DNA of 64,000 bases, from NCBI GenBank assembly GCA_946406115.1, contig OX291550.1, positions 22,048,722 to 22,112,721 of the forward strand, given 5' to 3'. Below, piece after piece: positions 1-10,902 of the stretch. Under the pieces are notes generated by a model that was not told where the DNA came from, made no database searches, and worked only from the letters and a program-made list of their open reading frames with translations. The first letter of the stretch is position 1; every line of letters starts with the position of its first letter. This stretch comes from Apoda limacodes. Taxonomy: Eukaryota > Arthropoda > Insecta > Lepidoptera > Limacodidae. The position numbers and the translations under genes were made by a program.

Positions 1-2201
1 CCACGTCTATTCCCATTTCAATTGTGTTATAGTGAATATTTATTTATTTATTCACCTTATGTTTTTATTTTTTTATTCGCAAATGTGATGAAAAACATTG
101 TGTGTGACACGGGCATTACGGAAATTACAAACTCGAGACATTAAAACCTCCGTCCGTAGGCTTTTAAATAGCCTTTCGTTAGTAATTTCCTCCTTACCAC
201 CCTTAATACACCATATACTATCACTAAAGGGAATCAAAAACAATTTTATTAAGTCCTCATGTAATTATATTACTTGAGGAGACAAAAAACATATAATACC
301 TTATATTTTACTATTTATCTACGTATTATAAAAACAGTAATAATAATATTATATCATAATTTGTATGGACTAAATACGACGTCGATTAAAATTGGTATGT
401 TTTCTTTTATATTTCATACTTTTTACGTCTGGATGTTTATAAAAAGAACCGTTATCGCCGAAGAAGCCAATAAAAAAAGATTGTTTAATTTTCTAAAAGC
501 CGTAATTTGTCATTAGTTTAATTGAATGTTTAGAGAGAAATAGAGAAATGTTATTGATAGGTTGTAAGATAATAAAAAAACTATTCCAATCTGATATTAT
601 CGATACAAATATCAAAATATGTTAATATAAGGAAACACGATTCAATTGAAATTTGACCCTTTTATCAGTTTTTGTTTATTAGACGATTTATTATGCATGT
701 ATTCGTCAATAACTTCCTTTTTCCTTTTGTGGGTTAGTTATCCAAAATAGCTGGTAAAGTGGTCTTGATCAAATTTGGGCAGGCTGATTGGATTGAAATA
801 CCACAGACTACTTTCCAAGATCCTTACAAAGAGACCTCATTATTTATTCTGTGACAGTGTCGAGCTACTCGCCATATACAAAACAAACTTCAAGAATTTT
901 GTTTTAACATAAAATAATTTGCCGAAATTCCTCCAACGCCACTTATTTTAACTTAGGTTAGTATCTCAGTTACTGCTTAAATTAAAAAAAATAATCTTAT
1001 ATTCATTTAAGATGCGACGTTATACAACATTGTTTAAACTACTAATTATTATCGCACCACTCCGCCTTACCTACACGAATTCTATCAAAAAACAATTCAA
1101 ATAAAGTTTATCAAATATCTAAAAATAAGCAGACAGCTTGTATTATAAATGTTGAACTACTTGGACAATAAAGTGGCAAGATATTACAGAACCCCAATTC
1201 ATTACAATTTTCTCTTTTATCGCGCGAAATGCCCTCATAAAACAGCCTGAGATGGACATTTGTACGTACCTATCTGCGATCGCGGCACGTGGGCAGTTCT
1301 GGAGCAGCGCCCACGTCTACCCACGGATAAACGGACAAAACACTCGCTGTATATGTAGATATGCTTAAACCAGTATAATAAAGCTAAAATATATGACAGC
1401 GCGTGCTATAAAAGATGCCCCGTAAAGATTTTTACATGCGGCTTTATGCGACAACAATAAAAACATGGCGGCAACGGTTTTATTTAAAAAGCATGTTTTG
1501 TGTGGTCGTCAATGTTTGGAAGGTCATGTTTTTTTTTTGTTGAGTACGTTTAAATACTACTGTATGTACATACATACGGGAGACCGCGACTTCGTCTGCG
1601 TTCAGACAAATCCTGAATTTAAGTACCCGTGCCCCGTAGTGGTCAACTACACCACTAGTATAAGTTACTATTTTGTCAACATTTTAAATTTTATTCCAAT
1701 TAGTTTAGAACATATATAGGTTGATTGAGTTAAAAACATATTAAGATACAAACTTTTAAATTTATAGAATCACTTACTTGTATTTATAGATACCTAGTTT
1801 GACGAAAGTATCGTAGTAACCTTAGGGTTTTCTGTGATATTTTGTTTTGACAAACAGACAAACACTCTAAAGAATAGGTAATTATCTGGACGTATGTTAT
1901 ATTAACAAACCTAATTGCTGTGAGAGAACATATAGGTAATTTAGTAAAACTCTGGTTGGCTAAAACTAAATAAAATTCAAGTACATAAAATTATAACATA
2001 AAATAAAATCCGAACCTCCAAAACGCAAACTTGACCCTAATGAAACTCAGCGCCATAAACATAGTAATTAATTTATTATTCAAATATTCGGCTACTATCA
2101 CCTCCCGAAAAACAACGCTTGACGATTGTTAAGCAATAAACAGTTAAGATTATTGATCATAACTTAAGTTAATTTTTTGAGTAAAAAATAATATATTATT
2201 T
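1..2201. other. AT-rich stretch without a recognised gene
   Basis: I see no gene-like frame here. The frames at 274-516 and 1465-1719 have low-complexity, AT-driven composition and no splice or domain support. A small GC-richer patch at about 1280-1325 holds an 8-bp perfect inverted repeat (ACGTGGGC at 1287-1294 and GCCCACGT at 1309-1316, 14-nt loop) of unknown meaning. Confidence 0.6.
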
Positions 2202-2336
2202 ATGAGGCGCATAAGTGTGGGTGTTTACGTGAACATGGAAGGAAAGAATATCTTTGTGTGTGTGTGTGTTGTGTGTATAAGCGATACATGTGGAGCGAGC
2301 ACAAATTCTGAAGTTGAACCACCCTTAATTCCAGAG
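2202..2336 (+). CDS. candidate first coding exon of a secreted or membrane protein
   Basis: An ATG at 2202 and a better-placed in-frame ATG at 2235 (context GAACATGGA, close to the insect start consensus) open a frame to a splice donor GAG|GTTAGT after 2336. From 2235 it encodes 34 residues: a short polar start (MEGK), a hydrophobic core NIFVCVCVVCI, a possible signal-peptidase site after CGA, then an acidic and proline-rich segment ending PPLIPE. That is the layout of a signal-peptide exon. The exon ends in phase 0, and a phase-0 acceptor follows at 2436. The hydrophobic core is encoded by a TG microsatellite, so it could be chance. The mature protein family is not identifiable; the PPLIPE-x-LVGHNSILAVG pattern loosely recalls the start of an Ig domain, which is only a guess. 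Confidence 0.35.
2255..2277. repeat. TG microsatellite
   Basis: An interrupted TG dinucleotide run. It lies inside the candidate signal-peptide exon and encodes its Val/Cys core. Confidence 0.8.
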
Positions 2337-2436
2337 GTTAGTAACATTGTTTACTTAATTATCATGATTTTATAAAACAGCTGCATTTTTGCAAGTATTT
2401 TTTATCCAAATTGTAGAAATTTTTATTACTTTTCAG

Positions 2437-2470
2437 ATACTGGTAGGGCATAACAGTATACTAGCAGTAG
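2437..2470 (+). CDS. candidate 34-nt micro-exon following the signal-peptide exon
   Basis: A pyrimidine-rich tract ending ACTTTTCAG precedes 2437, and a donor TAG|GTAAAT follows 2470. Read in phase 0 from the previous exon, the 34 nt encode ILVGHNSILAV plus one base of the next codon, so the next exon would have to enter in phase 1. I did not find that exon. The intron between the two candidate exons would be only 100 nt. If the donor is not used, the frame runs into a repeat fragment at about 2489 and reads through it to a stop at 2752-2754, which is unlikely to be real coding. Both splice signals are good by eye, but AT-rich introns give many such matches. Confidence 0.25.
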
Positions 2471-2488
2471 GTAAATATGTATATTTAA

Positions 2489-2914
2489 TTATAAGGTTCT
2501 ATAGCCAAATTGCAAAAAAACGGAACCGGAAATTTGTCATGTCACAGCAATTTAATTCATTAACTTTTATTTGGATACATTGCAATAAAAATTTTACGAA
2601 AATGGGATTTAAAAAACATACATTGAACCGAAGACAAAAACTTTTGCACACACCGTCATATGTATTATTGGAAAAGGCTTTACAAATTTCTTTTAGCTTT
2701 ATAGATATTTTTTTTCATAAATGTTTATTTTTCGAGTTATTGACTCAAAGTTAAAAAAATTGTGTCCCTCTTAACTTTTAAACCACATGATCTAAATATA
2801 TGACAAAAATTTTGATAACATTATAGGAACTTCTATACACTACAAACTAAAAAAAAACGGTGCACAAATTTTTAAATAACCGTAATCATTCTTCTTCTAC
2901 GGAACCCTAGCTTA
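2489..2914. repeat. decayed copy of a lepidopteran interspersed repeat ending in CGGAACCCTA
   Basis: The left side carries GGTTCTATAGCCAAA followed by an A-rich AAAAAACGGAACC block, and the right side ends CTACGGAACCCTAG. The same motifs bound the longer element at 60811-61393. The interior is AT-rich and has lost most recognisable structure. Confidence 0.55.
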
Positions 2915-3219
2915 ATGGGTGTACAGTTAAAAGTTTATCTTCAACATACAAGTCTGTACAGGACCTTCAGTGTACGAGTTTCTACTGTTTAAACCTTTGT
3001 ACCTATCATTAAATTACTAATTTTTTTAAAAAGTTATAAGATATTTGAAATTTTATTATTCATACAATCACGATTTATATGGAACTATATAGCTACTGCC
3101 CGAGGCTCCGCCTGCGCTACATTCAGTTATTTATTTATTTTTTATATTTGTTTTTTAGTATGTGTTTGTATAGTAATTAAATATTTATAGGGGCTGGTTT
3201 ATTGTTTTTGTTTTTTTTT

Positions 3220-3412
3220 CGCTTATGTCCGTGTAGCGACGCAGTAAGGGCTCCCACTGAAAATCAGTATTGTACCTACACTGGTACATATCATGCTGAG
3301 GGAGAGGCCCTTACGTACTTTTTATTTTTGTACATGTTTTTTTTGTAAAATATGTTGTATACTGTGCGTGTTCGCTAAATAAAAATTTTCTTCTTCTTCT
3401 ACTTCTTCAGAT
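3220..3412 (+). repeat. interspersed repeat with CTCCCACTGAAAATCAGT core
   Basis: The core CTCCCACTGAAAATCAGT is followed by ATGCTGAG and a tail with AATAAA and CTT triplets. A second copy in opposite orientation lies at 46907-47015 and shares the core and the ATGCTGAG block. The AATAAA and short repeat tail suggest the 3' end of a retroelement. Confidence 0.6.
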
Positions 3413-3523
3413 TTCTACGGCAAGTTCTTGATTATACTCGTTGTAAGAAAGTTTGCTAGTTCTGTAGCTATAGGTCGTTTACATAGAACTCCTAGTGACT
3501 TCCTAGTGAAGTCCTTTGCTAAA

Positions 3524-3727
3524 AAGATTTTGTGTGTTTGTAAGATTGATGTACTTTAGAAGAAGAATAGAAGTTGTAAGTGACGTTCGTAAGGAGCGTA
3601 TTTCCAGAGCAAAGTTGTAGTTAGGTTTCTTATCAGCCAGACTTGTGCCTCGATACGGAATGAAAGGAGTTGCAGGTTCAAGTCCTGGCTCGAGATTAAT
3701 CTTTTGACTACATCATTACTATGAAAA
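3524..3727 (+). repeat. decayed tRNA-derived SINE (copy 1)
   Basis: This copy aligns with the element at 30099-30325 over AAGATTTTGTGTGTTTGTAA, TTCCAGAGCAAAG, GTAGTTAGG and CAGACTTGTGCCTCG. The tRNA-like A box is deleted, but the B box (GCAGGTTCAAGTCCTGG, about 3671-3687) remains, better preserved than in the other copy. With a broken A box it is not expected to be transcribed by RNA polymerase III. Confidence 0.65.
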
Positions 3728-3869
3728 TATTTATCTACATTGATAAAATATAGTGAGGTCGTCCACGTAAAATTCAGTTATAGTTATTCTAGTTGCAAAT
3801 TATACGGGGTAATTTCTCCGACCCTTTAAAAACCTGTGCCAAAAGTCTGCTTAATTTATTGCTTTGTAG

Positions 3870-4053
3870 CAAAGTTAAGCAATAACAAACAAACAAACAA
3901 ACTTCCACAAATATATATTAGTAAGGATTAGGATTTAGCACACGTAGAGAGCATGTCCCGGATCAACACACGGACTCTTTATTATTATCTAGATATCCCC
4001 CGAGAATAGGCAATACTGTGGGCACAGAAAATAGCAATTTTGTTACATTAATG
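3870..4053. other. non-coding stretch downstream of the minus-strand gene
   Basis: It contains a short CAAA tandem run near 3887-3902. Otherwise I see nothing recognisable. It would be the 3' flank of the gene at 4061-5640. Confidence 0.5.
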
Positions 4054-4059
4054 TTTAAT
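4054..4059 (-). promoter_or_regulatory. possible polyadenylation signal ATTAAA
   Basis: ATTAAA on the minus strand lies 1 nt past the stop codon of the exon ending at 4061. It is the commonest variant of AATAAA, but in this AT-rich DNA it could be chance, and a signal this close to the stop implies a very short 3' UTR. Confidence 0.3.
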
Positions 4060-4060
4060 A

Positions 4061-4393
4061 TTAAAATACACCTATGTTCCTCTTTCTAACTAAAACAGGA
4101 TCTTCCACAAATTTATTTCCTTTGCACTTTATACATGTCGGATAATTTGTACACTTTTTTGCTTTGTTGATGAGGTTTTTATTTTGTGCTACATTTTGAA
4201 TTACATTTGCTTTAGATGCCTTTATAGGCTTTTCTTCAGTTTTTCCTTTCTTTTCCAGCTTATTTTTGTCTATAGCACTAGCGAAAGCTCCCAAAATTAC
4301 GATTTGCCCTTCGAGTTTCGGCAGTTGCTCTGAAAATCTTGCAACTTTCTTTTCTAATCTGTGATAGCTTTGTTTCATAGCCGACATGTTTTT
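4061..4393 (-). CDS. terminal coding exon of an unrecognised two-exon gene
   Basis: On the minus strand a strong acceptor (TTACCTTTTTTGCAG, AG at 4395-4394) precedes a frame of 110 codons, beginning AAA AAC ATG and ending in TAA at 4063-4061. The residues look coding: the exon-encoded part starts with a helical, charged segment (MKQSYHRLEKKVARFSEQL) suited to a short coiled coil, then an apolar patch (GQIVILGAFASAI), then a very basic tail rich in Lys and Asn. A cysteine cluster C-x5-C-x2-C is near the end. The exon starts in phase 0, matching the donor at 5409 of the exon at 5410-5640, so the spliced protein would be about 187 residues. I do not recognise the family. The lysine-rich tail could instead be an AT-rich random frame, but the phase match argues for a gene. 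Confidence 0.5.
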   Translation of the reverse strand, partial: KNMSAMKQSYHRLEKKVARFSEQLPKLEGQIVILGAFASAIDKNKLEKKGKTEEKPIKASKANVIQNVAQNKNLINKAKKCTNYPTCIKCKGNKFVEDPVLVRKRNIGVF

Positions 4394-4665
4394 CTGCAAA
4401 AAAGGTAAGTCATTACTGTTGTTCTTACTGAGACAAGAAATTCTAAAAACACGTGTTCTTTCTAAAATAATTAGTTAATAGAGGATAGTAAGTAGTTTTT
4501 TAAGGAAGATTCATTAATAAGTCAGTCAGTACCTACCCACATTTGCCAAAAATCATTCTAAACAGGATCATCTCAACCGACCGAACCTGTTAAGATATCT
4601 CTGAATAAAAAATTTAGCCATTTTATGCCTTTAAAGTAAAAATTTTAAGCCTTCTTGAGTATTAA

Positions 4666-4828
4666 GGGACCTTATTGGGAACAGTCTCGAGCTATTCGGA
4701 CTTTGTAATTCGAGAGAAAAATTTACGAAAGTCTGACTTATTTCTCGAAACATGTAAATAAACTTGCATATATTTTTCGCTCGAATTTCAGAGTCCGAAT
4801 AAATCGAGACCGTTCCCAATAAGATCCC
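4666..4828. mobile_element. palindromic MITE-like element inside the candidate intron
   Basis: The left arm (about 4666-4716, from GGGACCTTATTGGGAACAG) and the right arm (about 4778-4828, reading GGGATCTTATTGGGAACGG on the opposite strand) pair over about 50 bp with a few mismatches, around an AT-rich centre of about 60 bp. This near-complete palindrome is typical of foldback or MITE elements. It lies between the two exons of the minus-strand gene. A 70-codon minus frame over it is only a by-product of the palindrome. Confidence 0.7.
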
Positions 4829-4933
4829 TGGTCTCAGCCGCAATGACGGCTAACGATCAGATGATCTAACTCTTGTACCATCATAGAGGCCGCTATAGTG
4901 TGATAGGTACTTTAAGACCACGTGTAGATACGT

Positions 4934-4989
4934 AAAACATTAGGTTAATAATAGATATTACTTAATAATTATTATTAACCTAATGTTTT
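4934..4989. repeat. perfect 20-bp inverted repeat
   Basis: AAAACATTAGGTTAATAATA at 4934-4953 is the exact reverse complement of 4970-4989, with a 16-nt spacer. It could fold as a stable hairpin or be the ends of a tiny foldback element. It also lies in the candidate intron. Confidence 0.85.
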
Positions 4990-5409
4990 TATCTTGTTCT
5001 ATTTTCAAGTTTTATCTTTCATTTTTATGTACGTAATCTTTTTATTTAATTAATCTTTGGTTATTTAATTTAGGATATTTATTAGTACCAGTAATTTTTT
5101 ATTAAACAATTAATATACTTCCATGCCTTAAACGACACTACCCTGGAAATTCAAATATTTTAAAGTACAATCGTAAACAAAAAAAAATACTATACGAATT
5201 GTGCCAGGATGTGTATATTAAATTTAAAAGTATAATATTTATGTTATAATTCTTTTCCTTCTCGAGGTATCATATTGGCGCAGGTTTATAATTTGAGCTT
5301 ACTCGCCGTTGGGCTACTTTTTCTGTACCATGAGCTTGGACTACCTATATGTAATTAAATCTAATGGTAGCTAAACGGATAATGAAACGAGAATATAAGT
5401 ATACTTTAC

Positions 5410-5640
5410 CGCCACGTTTTCGACACACATTGTGATGTTATCAAATATTTCCGGAATGGAACTTTTGTTATTTTCCAACATGAAATAGATCAAGCCGAAA
5501 ACACTAGTGACAACTACTATGCTATACAGTCTGTTAAGAAAAACGGATGATCCGTTTTGCACAGGACCGATGGCACATGCTACATGCCTAGCGCGTACGT
5601 GGACTCTTCCTCTATGATTTCTTCTTCCATCATTATCCAT
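5410..5640 (-). CDS. first coding exon of the unrecognised gene: single-pass membrane protein
   Basis: The ATG at 5640 has a good context (AATATGG), and an in-frame TAA lies 9 nt upstream, so the start is complete in this frame. The frame encodes 77 codons to a donor GCG|GTAAAGT (intron from 5409). Residues 1-36 are basic and polar, about 37-57 (NRLYSIVVVTSVFGLIYFML) form one membrane segment, and the rest (ENNKSSIPEIFDNITMCVENVA) is polar with a possible N-glycosylation site (NIT). No cleavable signal peptide is seen, so it would be a signal-anchor protein. Phase 0 matches the exon at 4393. Oddly, another ATG (5633) opens a 17-codon frame that is acidic (MMEEEIIEEESTYALGM) and stops where the main frame runs on, as if a small indel had split an original N-terminus or as an upstream overlapping ORF. 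Function unknown. Confidence 0.5.
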
Positions 5641-5760
5641 ATTGCTTTGTTAGGCTTATCAACTCTTACTTTTAACTGTTACTCACGCTCCAGTCTGCTT
5701 TTGCTTGTTTTTTTTTACTTTTCTATTGAAATTTTATAATTTTTTTTTCAGTTACATTTT

Positions 5761-6819
5761 GTGAGTAACAAACGATAGCGATGATCATTTTGTCATAATC
5801 TATATAATCTGTGATTTTATCTGCATTTTCAGTATATTTTTTTATCACCAAAGAGTTACCATTTGCATTATTATTTTAATTCCATGTTCCTTTTACAACT
5901 TGGTTATAGTTTAAACTTGCTAAGAACTTTCCCAAGAAGTTTATATAATATAATATATATAAGCTTCTTGAAAATGCCTGACTGTATCTGACTAAGGACT
6001 TTTTAACCGACGATAAACAAAAGGGATAGGTTTTCTTGTAGACAAAATCATCATCTTGGTAAGAATTTTGAAACTATATCACATTATTTTAAATATTTTT
6101 ATATACCTATCTAAAATGTATAGGTACATCATCTAAACCTACTTATTATAAACGTCCCTGTGTCAGTCGTTCCATACAATTTATTTCGAAAACTTTTTGC
6201 ACTAAGTTCCCAGATACCTTATGTTATATACAGAATGCACTCAAATCACACTGTCGCAAAAAGTCATAATTTTATACAAAAGTAGATAATAAAATACAAT
6301 TATAGGTAATATTCGGCTATTATAGGTAATATTATCCTTTTTATACATATCCTGCTACAAGCAAAAGATTGTCTAGTAAATAATGCTTTTATCATTAAGT
6401 AATGAAACGGACACCTAGCTTGTATAGTAAAGCAATAAACAATAATAAATTGTAGATAAATATGTATAAGTTAACAAAACTAATAATATTTTATTATAAT
6501 TTTATCCACCGGTTGTGTATCTCTGGCTACACCCTACCGCACTGTCACGTTATCGTAGCGCTAAAACAAACAGACAAAAACATTTTATAAAAACCACATT
6601 TTTTGTAGTCAAACCTTTCAAGAGTGTTAACTGTAGCTGCCTAGTTGTTCCGCATATTTGTTGTCACGTGGGTACCATAAAATCTTTGTGACAGGTCCCT
6701 AATAAGTCACTAGTTTTTACATTTTCTTAATCATTTAGACGATTAGAAGTGCCTGATGTGCTTAAAAGTAGAAACATACTTAAATAGGTAAGTTTAATGA
6801 TACAACGCGTGTTTCCAAT
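5761..6819. other. AT-rich stretch without a recognised gene
   Basis: Nothing convincing is seen. It would hold the 5' flank of the minus-strand gene. A short block at 6301-6340 repeats TATAGGTAATATT. Confidence 0.5.
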
Positions 6820-6915
6820 AAGCGGCAGGCAGACCAAAGGTTTCCACCAGCTACTATCTTGGCACATTTTTTTCTGTTGCTCCAGCCACTCGCATCAATA
6901 CCTTTCCGTTCAGTT
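6820..6915 (+). repeat. diverged interspersed repeat (GGCAGACCAAAG...GGCACATTTTTT)
   Basis: It shares an ordered set of words with 10903-10995: GGCAG(A)(G)ACCAAAG, then TTTCxxC, GCTAC(G/T)ATC, and (G/T)(A/G)CACATTTTTT. I recognise the pattern as a common lepidopteran repeat but cannot name the parent element. Confidence 0.5.
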
Positions 6916-7784
6916 GAGGAATTTGAGCGTTCTTGTAAGTCTTTGGACTCTGCCTACACTTAAGGGAAACAGGTTATATATATTTATTATACAGTTTATA
7001 TATGTATGTATATAAATAAATGCACAAGTACTACATACCAAAAAATACTAATTACTCATATATTTATGCAGACATAAATAAAAATAGTGTCGGACAACCG
7101 TCCGGAATCGTGACAACTTGTGCCTTTCACTTTTTATGTCTGTCTCTCTCGCTCTTAGGCGGGCTAACCATGCCGCGTGCCTCTCACTCGCTCTCATTGT
7201 GAGCGCATAACGTGAGCGGAGCGTAACGCAGTTTCTTGAAGTGTCACCCGGCAAACCAATTTATAAGACGTTGTCACGTCAAAAGTATTTAGGAATCTTT
7301 GTGCTTCCAACTCCTCATATTACTCATGCCCCAAAGGCCCTTTTCCAAAACAACTGCTCTATTTAAAAATAAAATAAAAAAGAAGGTTATCATCGCTGCA
7401 TTCAAATTGAGGCAATCCCGAGTCATTAGCGTCATTATGGGGAAATGACGCTACGACTGCCGCCGATATCAGCCTAAAAGCTGCTAATGTAGCGTAACAA
7501 CTTCTTGGACGCACACACGTATGACAAAATTGTTATTAAAAATAATACTGGCCGCTTCACTTCTTTAGAAGGTTTTAGAACCCGACATCTTTATATACAT
7601 GTAGGTAGGTAGGTACTTATATTAAGAACATATTTAATTGATGAAACTGGCAAATGTAGTTTAAAACACTTAGTAATATTCGTGACTTTTTTTCAATATT
7701 TTTATTAGATTATGGATTGTAAAAAATACTTAATACCTTTAGGGCATTTGGTATCGTGATAGGCGGTTTTTTAGACATATTTTT

Positions 7785-8345
7785 AGCGTACCTCAAAAGG
7801 AAAAACGGAACCCTTATAGGATCACTTTGTTGTCCGTATGTCAGTCTGTCTATCTGTCTGGCAGTCTGTATGTCAGTCTGTGTGTCTGTCTGTCTATCTG
7901 TCAAGACCTTTTTTCCCAGGAACGCGTAAAGGTATCACGTTGAAATTTATATCAAAAACTAAAGTCTACGGACCCTTAAAGCTGTGAAAAAATCAAGCTT
8001 CTAAGTCAACTCATAAAAAAAATACAGCGGGAAAACCGCCATTTTTGTCGCATATTTTGGCATTCCGGACAAATCAAAACCTATGGGGTACTTCCCGTTG
8101 TCCTAGAATGATGAAATTTGACACGAAGCAAGGTCTTACATCACAAATGAATATGAAATGGTAAATTCTACGGGGACTTAATGTTATAAAAAGCTGAGTC
8201 AATGTCAAAAAAATATGCCCAAGAGACGGCATTTTACACGACACCAATAAATCAAAACCTATGGGGTACTTCTCGTTAACCTAGGATATATCTCATGATG
8301 GAAGAGCTATCTACATTTAATAAGTTTGTTCGGTACCCTCAATTT
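7785..8345 (+). repeat. CTGT-microsatellite-bearing interspersed repeat (copy 1)
   Basis: It starts CCTCAAAAGGAAAAACGGAACCC, runs into an impure (GTCT/GTAT)n tract at about 7830-7903, then continues through AACGCGTAAAGGTATCA and paired blocks with TCAAAACCTATGGGGTACTT (near 8074 and 8251). That internal block is present twice, so the element has an internal duplication. A reverse copy of its first part lies at 61580-61773. Confidence 0.65.
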
Positions 8346-9695
8346 TAACCTTTTTTTTTAAAATTTTTTTTTTTATTTTAGTTAGGCTTCCTTCTCCTTT
8401 TAGCGAATATTAATCTAATTAGAAAAATATGAAAATTTAAAACTAAAATACGAATTAACTACCATAAGATATGTATGTATGAGATGGAATTTTACAAGCT
8501 CATTACTATGCTTTATATGGGCAAATATTTAAGCATAAGTAGATAGTAGGTACGTTCATATATCTAATTTATGTTTAATGTTTATTTATGGGTTGACGTT
8601 CGTAGGCGTCTTTGACCAAGTAAAAGGTCTTTGACCAAATATATTCACAAACACAAAATGACAAAAATCACAACTTACAATACAATAGGACATGTTATGA
8701 TAATTTTTTTTTTCTGTTCAATGTTTATAAAGTATAGATATTATATTGTTAAAGTTGAGTTTGGAGGTTGAGTATTATGAATATTTCATTTCTATTTGTA
8801 TAAAACATACAATCGGTTGTCAACGGGTTTCATATGCAAATCTAAACTAATGACACCCCCATTTTCCTTAGAAGGTAAACGACTAAAAAAAGTATGGTTC
8901 GCAAATAACAATAAAATTCCAAATTTGGTTATTCTATACATATTTACAATATACCATATGTCCATATATAAGCATATGTTTTAAAACTGCACGATTACAA
9001 CATTATAGCCTACTTTTTGGAAAGTTTTACCCGTTTAGTAAGAAGATACAGGTCCTATAAAGCCTTATCATAAGTGCAGTCTCAAAAGTAAAACAAAATA
9101 AATGTGTATCTTTTCTACGAAGACTTTTATTTATTCTCGCCTAAACCTGGCCAGATAAAAGGCAGTGACGCGTATGTTCACCGCCCTCGCATTTAGGGTT
9201 GTGCTTTTATTAATATTATTATTAAATTATTGACGAGCAGCATCGGATTCTGGTGTGATCACTTTAAAATGTCACTCTAGTGAGGTCACACATATGCAGT
9301 ATTTAAACCATTTATCTAGTTTATTTTATATGACTTGACTGAATCGGCTGAAACTACGTTGGCAGGTTATCTGTTCTAAGTTTCCACATCACGAGTTGTT
9401 TTAGAAATATTTTTTTCTTGTGATTAGTGACTTTGTCGGCGTCACATACCAACACATTATTTTTTTTTAAATTTTTATTCAAATAGATTTAGTAGTTTTA
9501 ATCTTTTTAACTTTCATTTCACTCAAACAATATTCTGAAATCACAAATTTTCTTTTTGAAATCGATACCGAAATTACCAAAAATGCTATTATATCGAAAT
9601 TTTTACTTGTGTAGAATAAAATAAAACAAATTAGGCAAATTAGAATAGGCACAGATATCCAATAACAAACAAAAAAATGCGGCATGCATAACTAA
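8346..9695. other. AT-rich stretch without a recognised gene
   Basis: A local direct repeat TCTTTGACCAA(G/A) is at 8610 and 8629. No other structure is seen; the short frames at 8796-8984 and 9479-9685 look random. Confidence 0.5.
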
Positions 9696-9914
9696 AGGTT
9701 CGACAACCCTAATCTATCGACAAGAAAGCTTCGGCCGCACAGCCCACGCGCCACCATTGTGTCGCTGCTATCGCTTGTCGCCGTCGCACAAACCCACAAG
9801 CACAACTTTTACGGCCACCGAGATTTATATAAGCTTCAAAACTCACCCACACCACGAAACACGTCTCAAGAACATGGTCTTAAGGCGAATCCGAACAATA
9901 TTTTTTCATTTTAA
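9696..9914 (+). other. GC-richer open frame, possible exon, no ATG
   Basis: A frame open for 72 codons has no ATG. It contains a hydrophobic run ATIVSLLSLVAVAQ followed by a polar, histidine-rich stretch (THKHNFYGHRDLYKL) and ends in TAA. The pattern resembles a signal peptide with a short mature peptide, and the local DNA is CpG-richer than its surroundings, but no start and no good acceptor are seen. It may be chance. Confidence 0.15.
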
Positions 9915-10902
9915 CTGCATTACACTATATAACTTTATTAAAAATATTTTTCAACTCAAAACGTATTATTATCATAAGCATATTGCTATTTACCATTATC
10001 TCTCATATTCATCTATAAAATAATTTTATTTGATTAATTTAGTGTATCAAATCAACAAAACCTCGGGTGATTGTGGATTAAGACATTCATTTCTTATAAT
10101 AATTCATATGACTAATAGAAATACACAGTAAAAAGTACATAATAAACATAATTTTACATCGTTAAGGATGGGAACAATTTAAAAAATGGGCGATATTAAG
10201 ATTGTTAGATTTATACATACACACAGTAATACCAAAGTTGCATCGCTAGGAACAGTGTCACCGTGATTCAGCGAAATGTTAATAGTTACAGATATTTAGT
10301 GCAACAAAGGTTGTATAAGAATAATCTGATACGATTTCACCTTAAGTAGTAACTAAAGCACGCGCACAAAGGCTTGCTCGTGATACGTTTTTTCCTTTCT
10401 AGGTCAGAGCCTACGAGCCGGAGATTGTTAACCAGCAAAGCGGTTCCGTATGTCTATCTATACTCGCTTCACCAGGTTATAAATGACAGTAAACGGCCAT
10501 GTCATTTAGTCTTTATGTCACTTAATTTAACTGTCTAGAAAATTGACTTTGAAAGTTTGAGAACGCTGAACCCTTTTTCATGTGTGTGTATTCGGAATGG
10601 TTTTGATTAATGTTTGTAGCATTATAGTGTTTTACGAGTACATACATATATATGTTGTACATACATCTTACTCAATTAAACAAGGAATCTTTGTATGTTT
10701 ACGATGTTTGTAACCTATACAATAATATTCTTAGAAATGTCTCTAATGATTTAGGGTTCGATAAAATTTAGGAGGGATTTTTGTGGTTTATAATTTCACT
10801 ATCGGATCGACAATGTGACGTAAACTGTAAAGTGGTAATGTGTTTCGACGAGCAATGCTCGGTCAATCCAGCTATTAAATAGGTATTATACATAACATAA
10901 CA
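9915..10902. other. AT-rich stretch without a recognised gene
   Basis: A good acceptor-like tract TTTTTTCCTTTCTAG ends at 10400 and is followed by GC-richer sequence that is open in two frames for 27-45 codons. No matching donor or domain was seen, so no exon is called. Confidence 0.4.

Noticed and set aside
2389..2754. 121-codon plus-strand frame
   Set aside because: It runs from a possible intron through a micro-exon candidate into a repeat copy; the composition is AT-driven and there is no domain. Only 2437-2470 is kept as a candidate exon.
4631..4843. 70-codon minus frame
   Set aside because: It lies over a near-perfect palindrome, which explains its openness.
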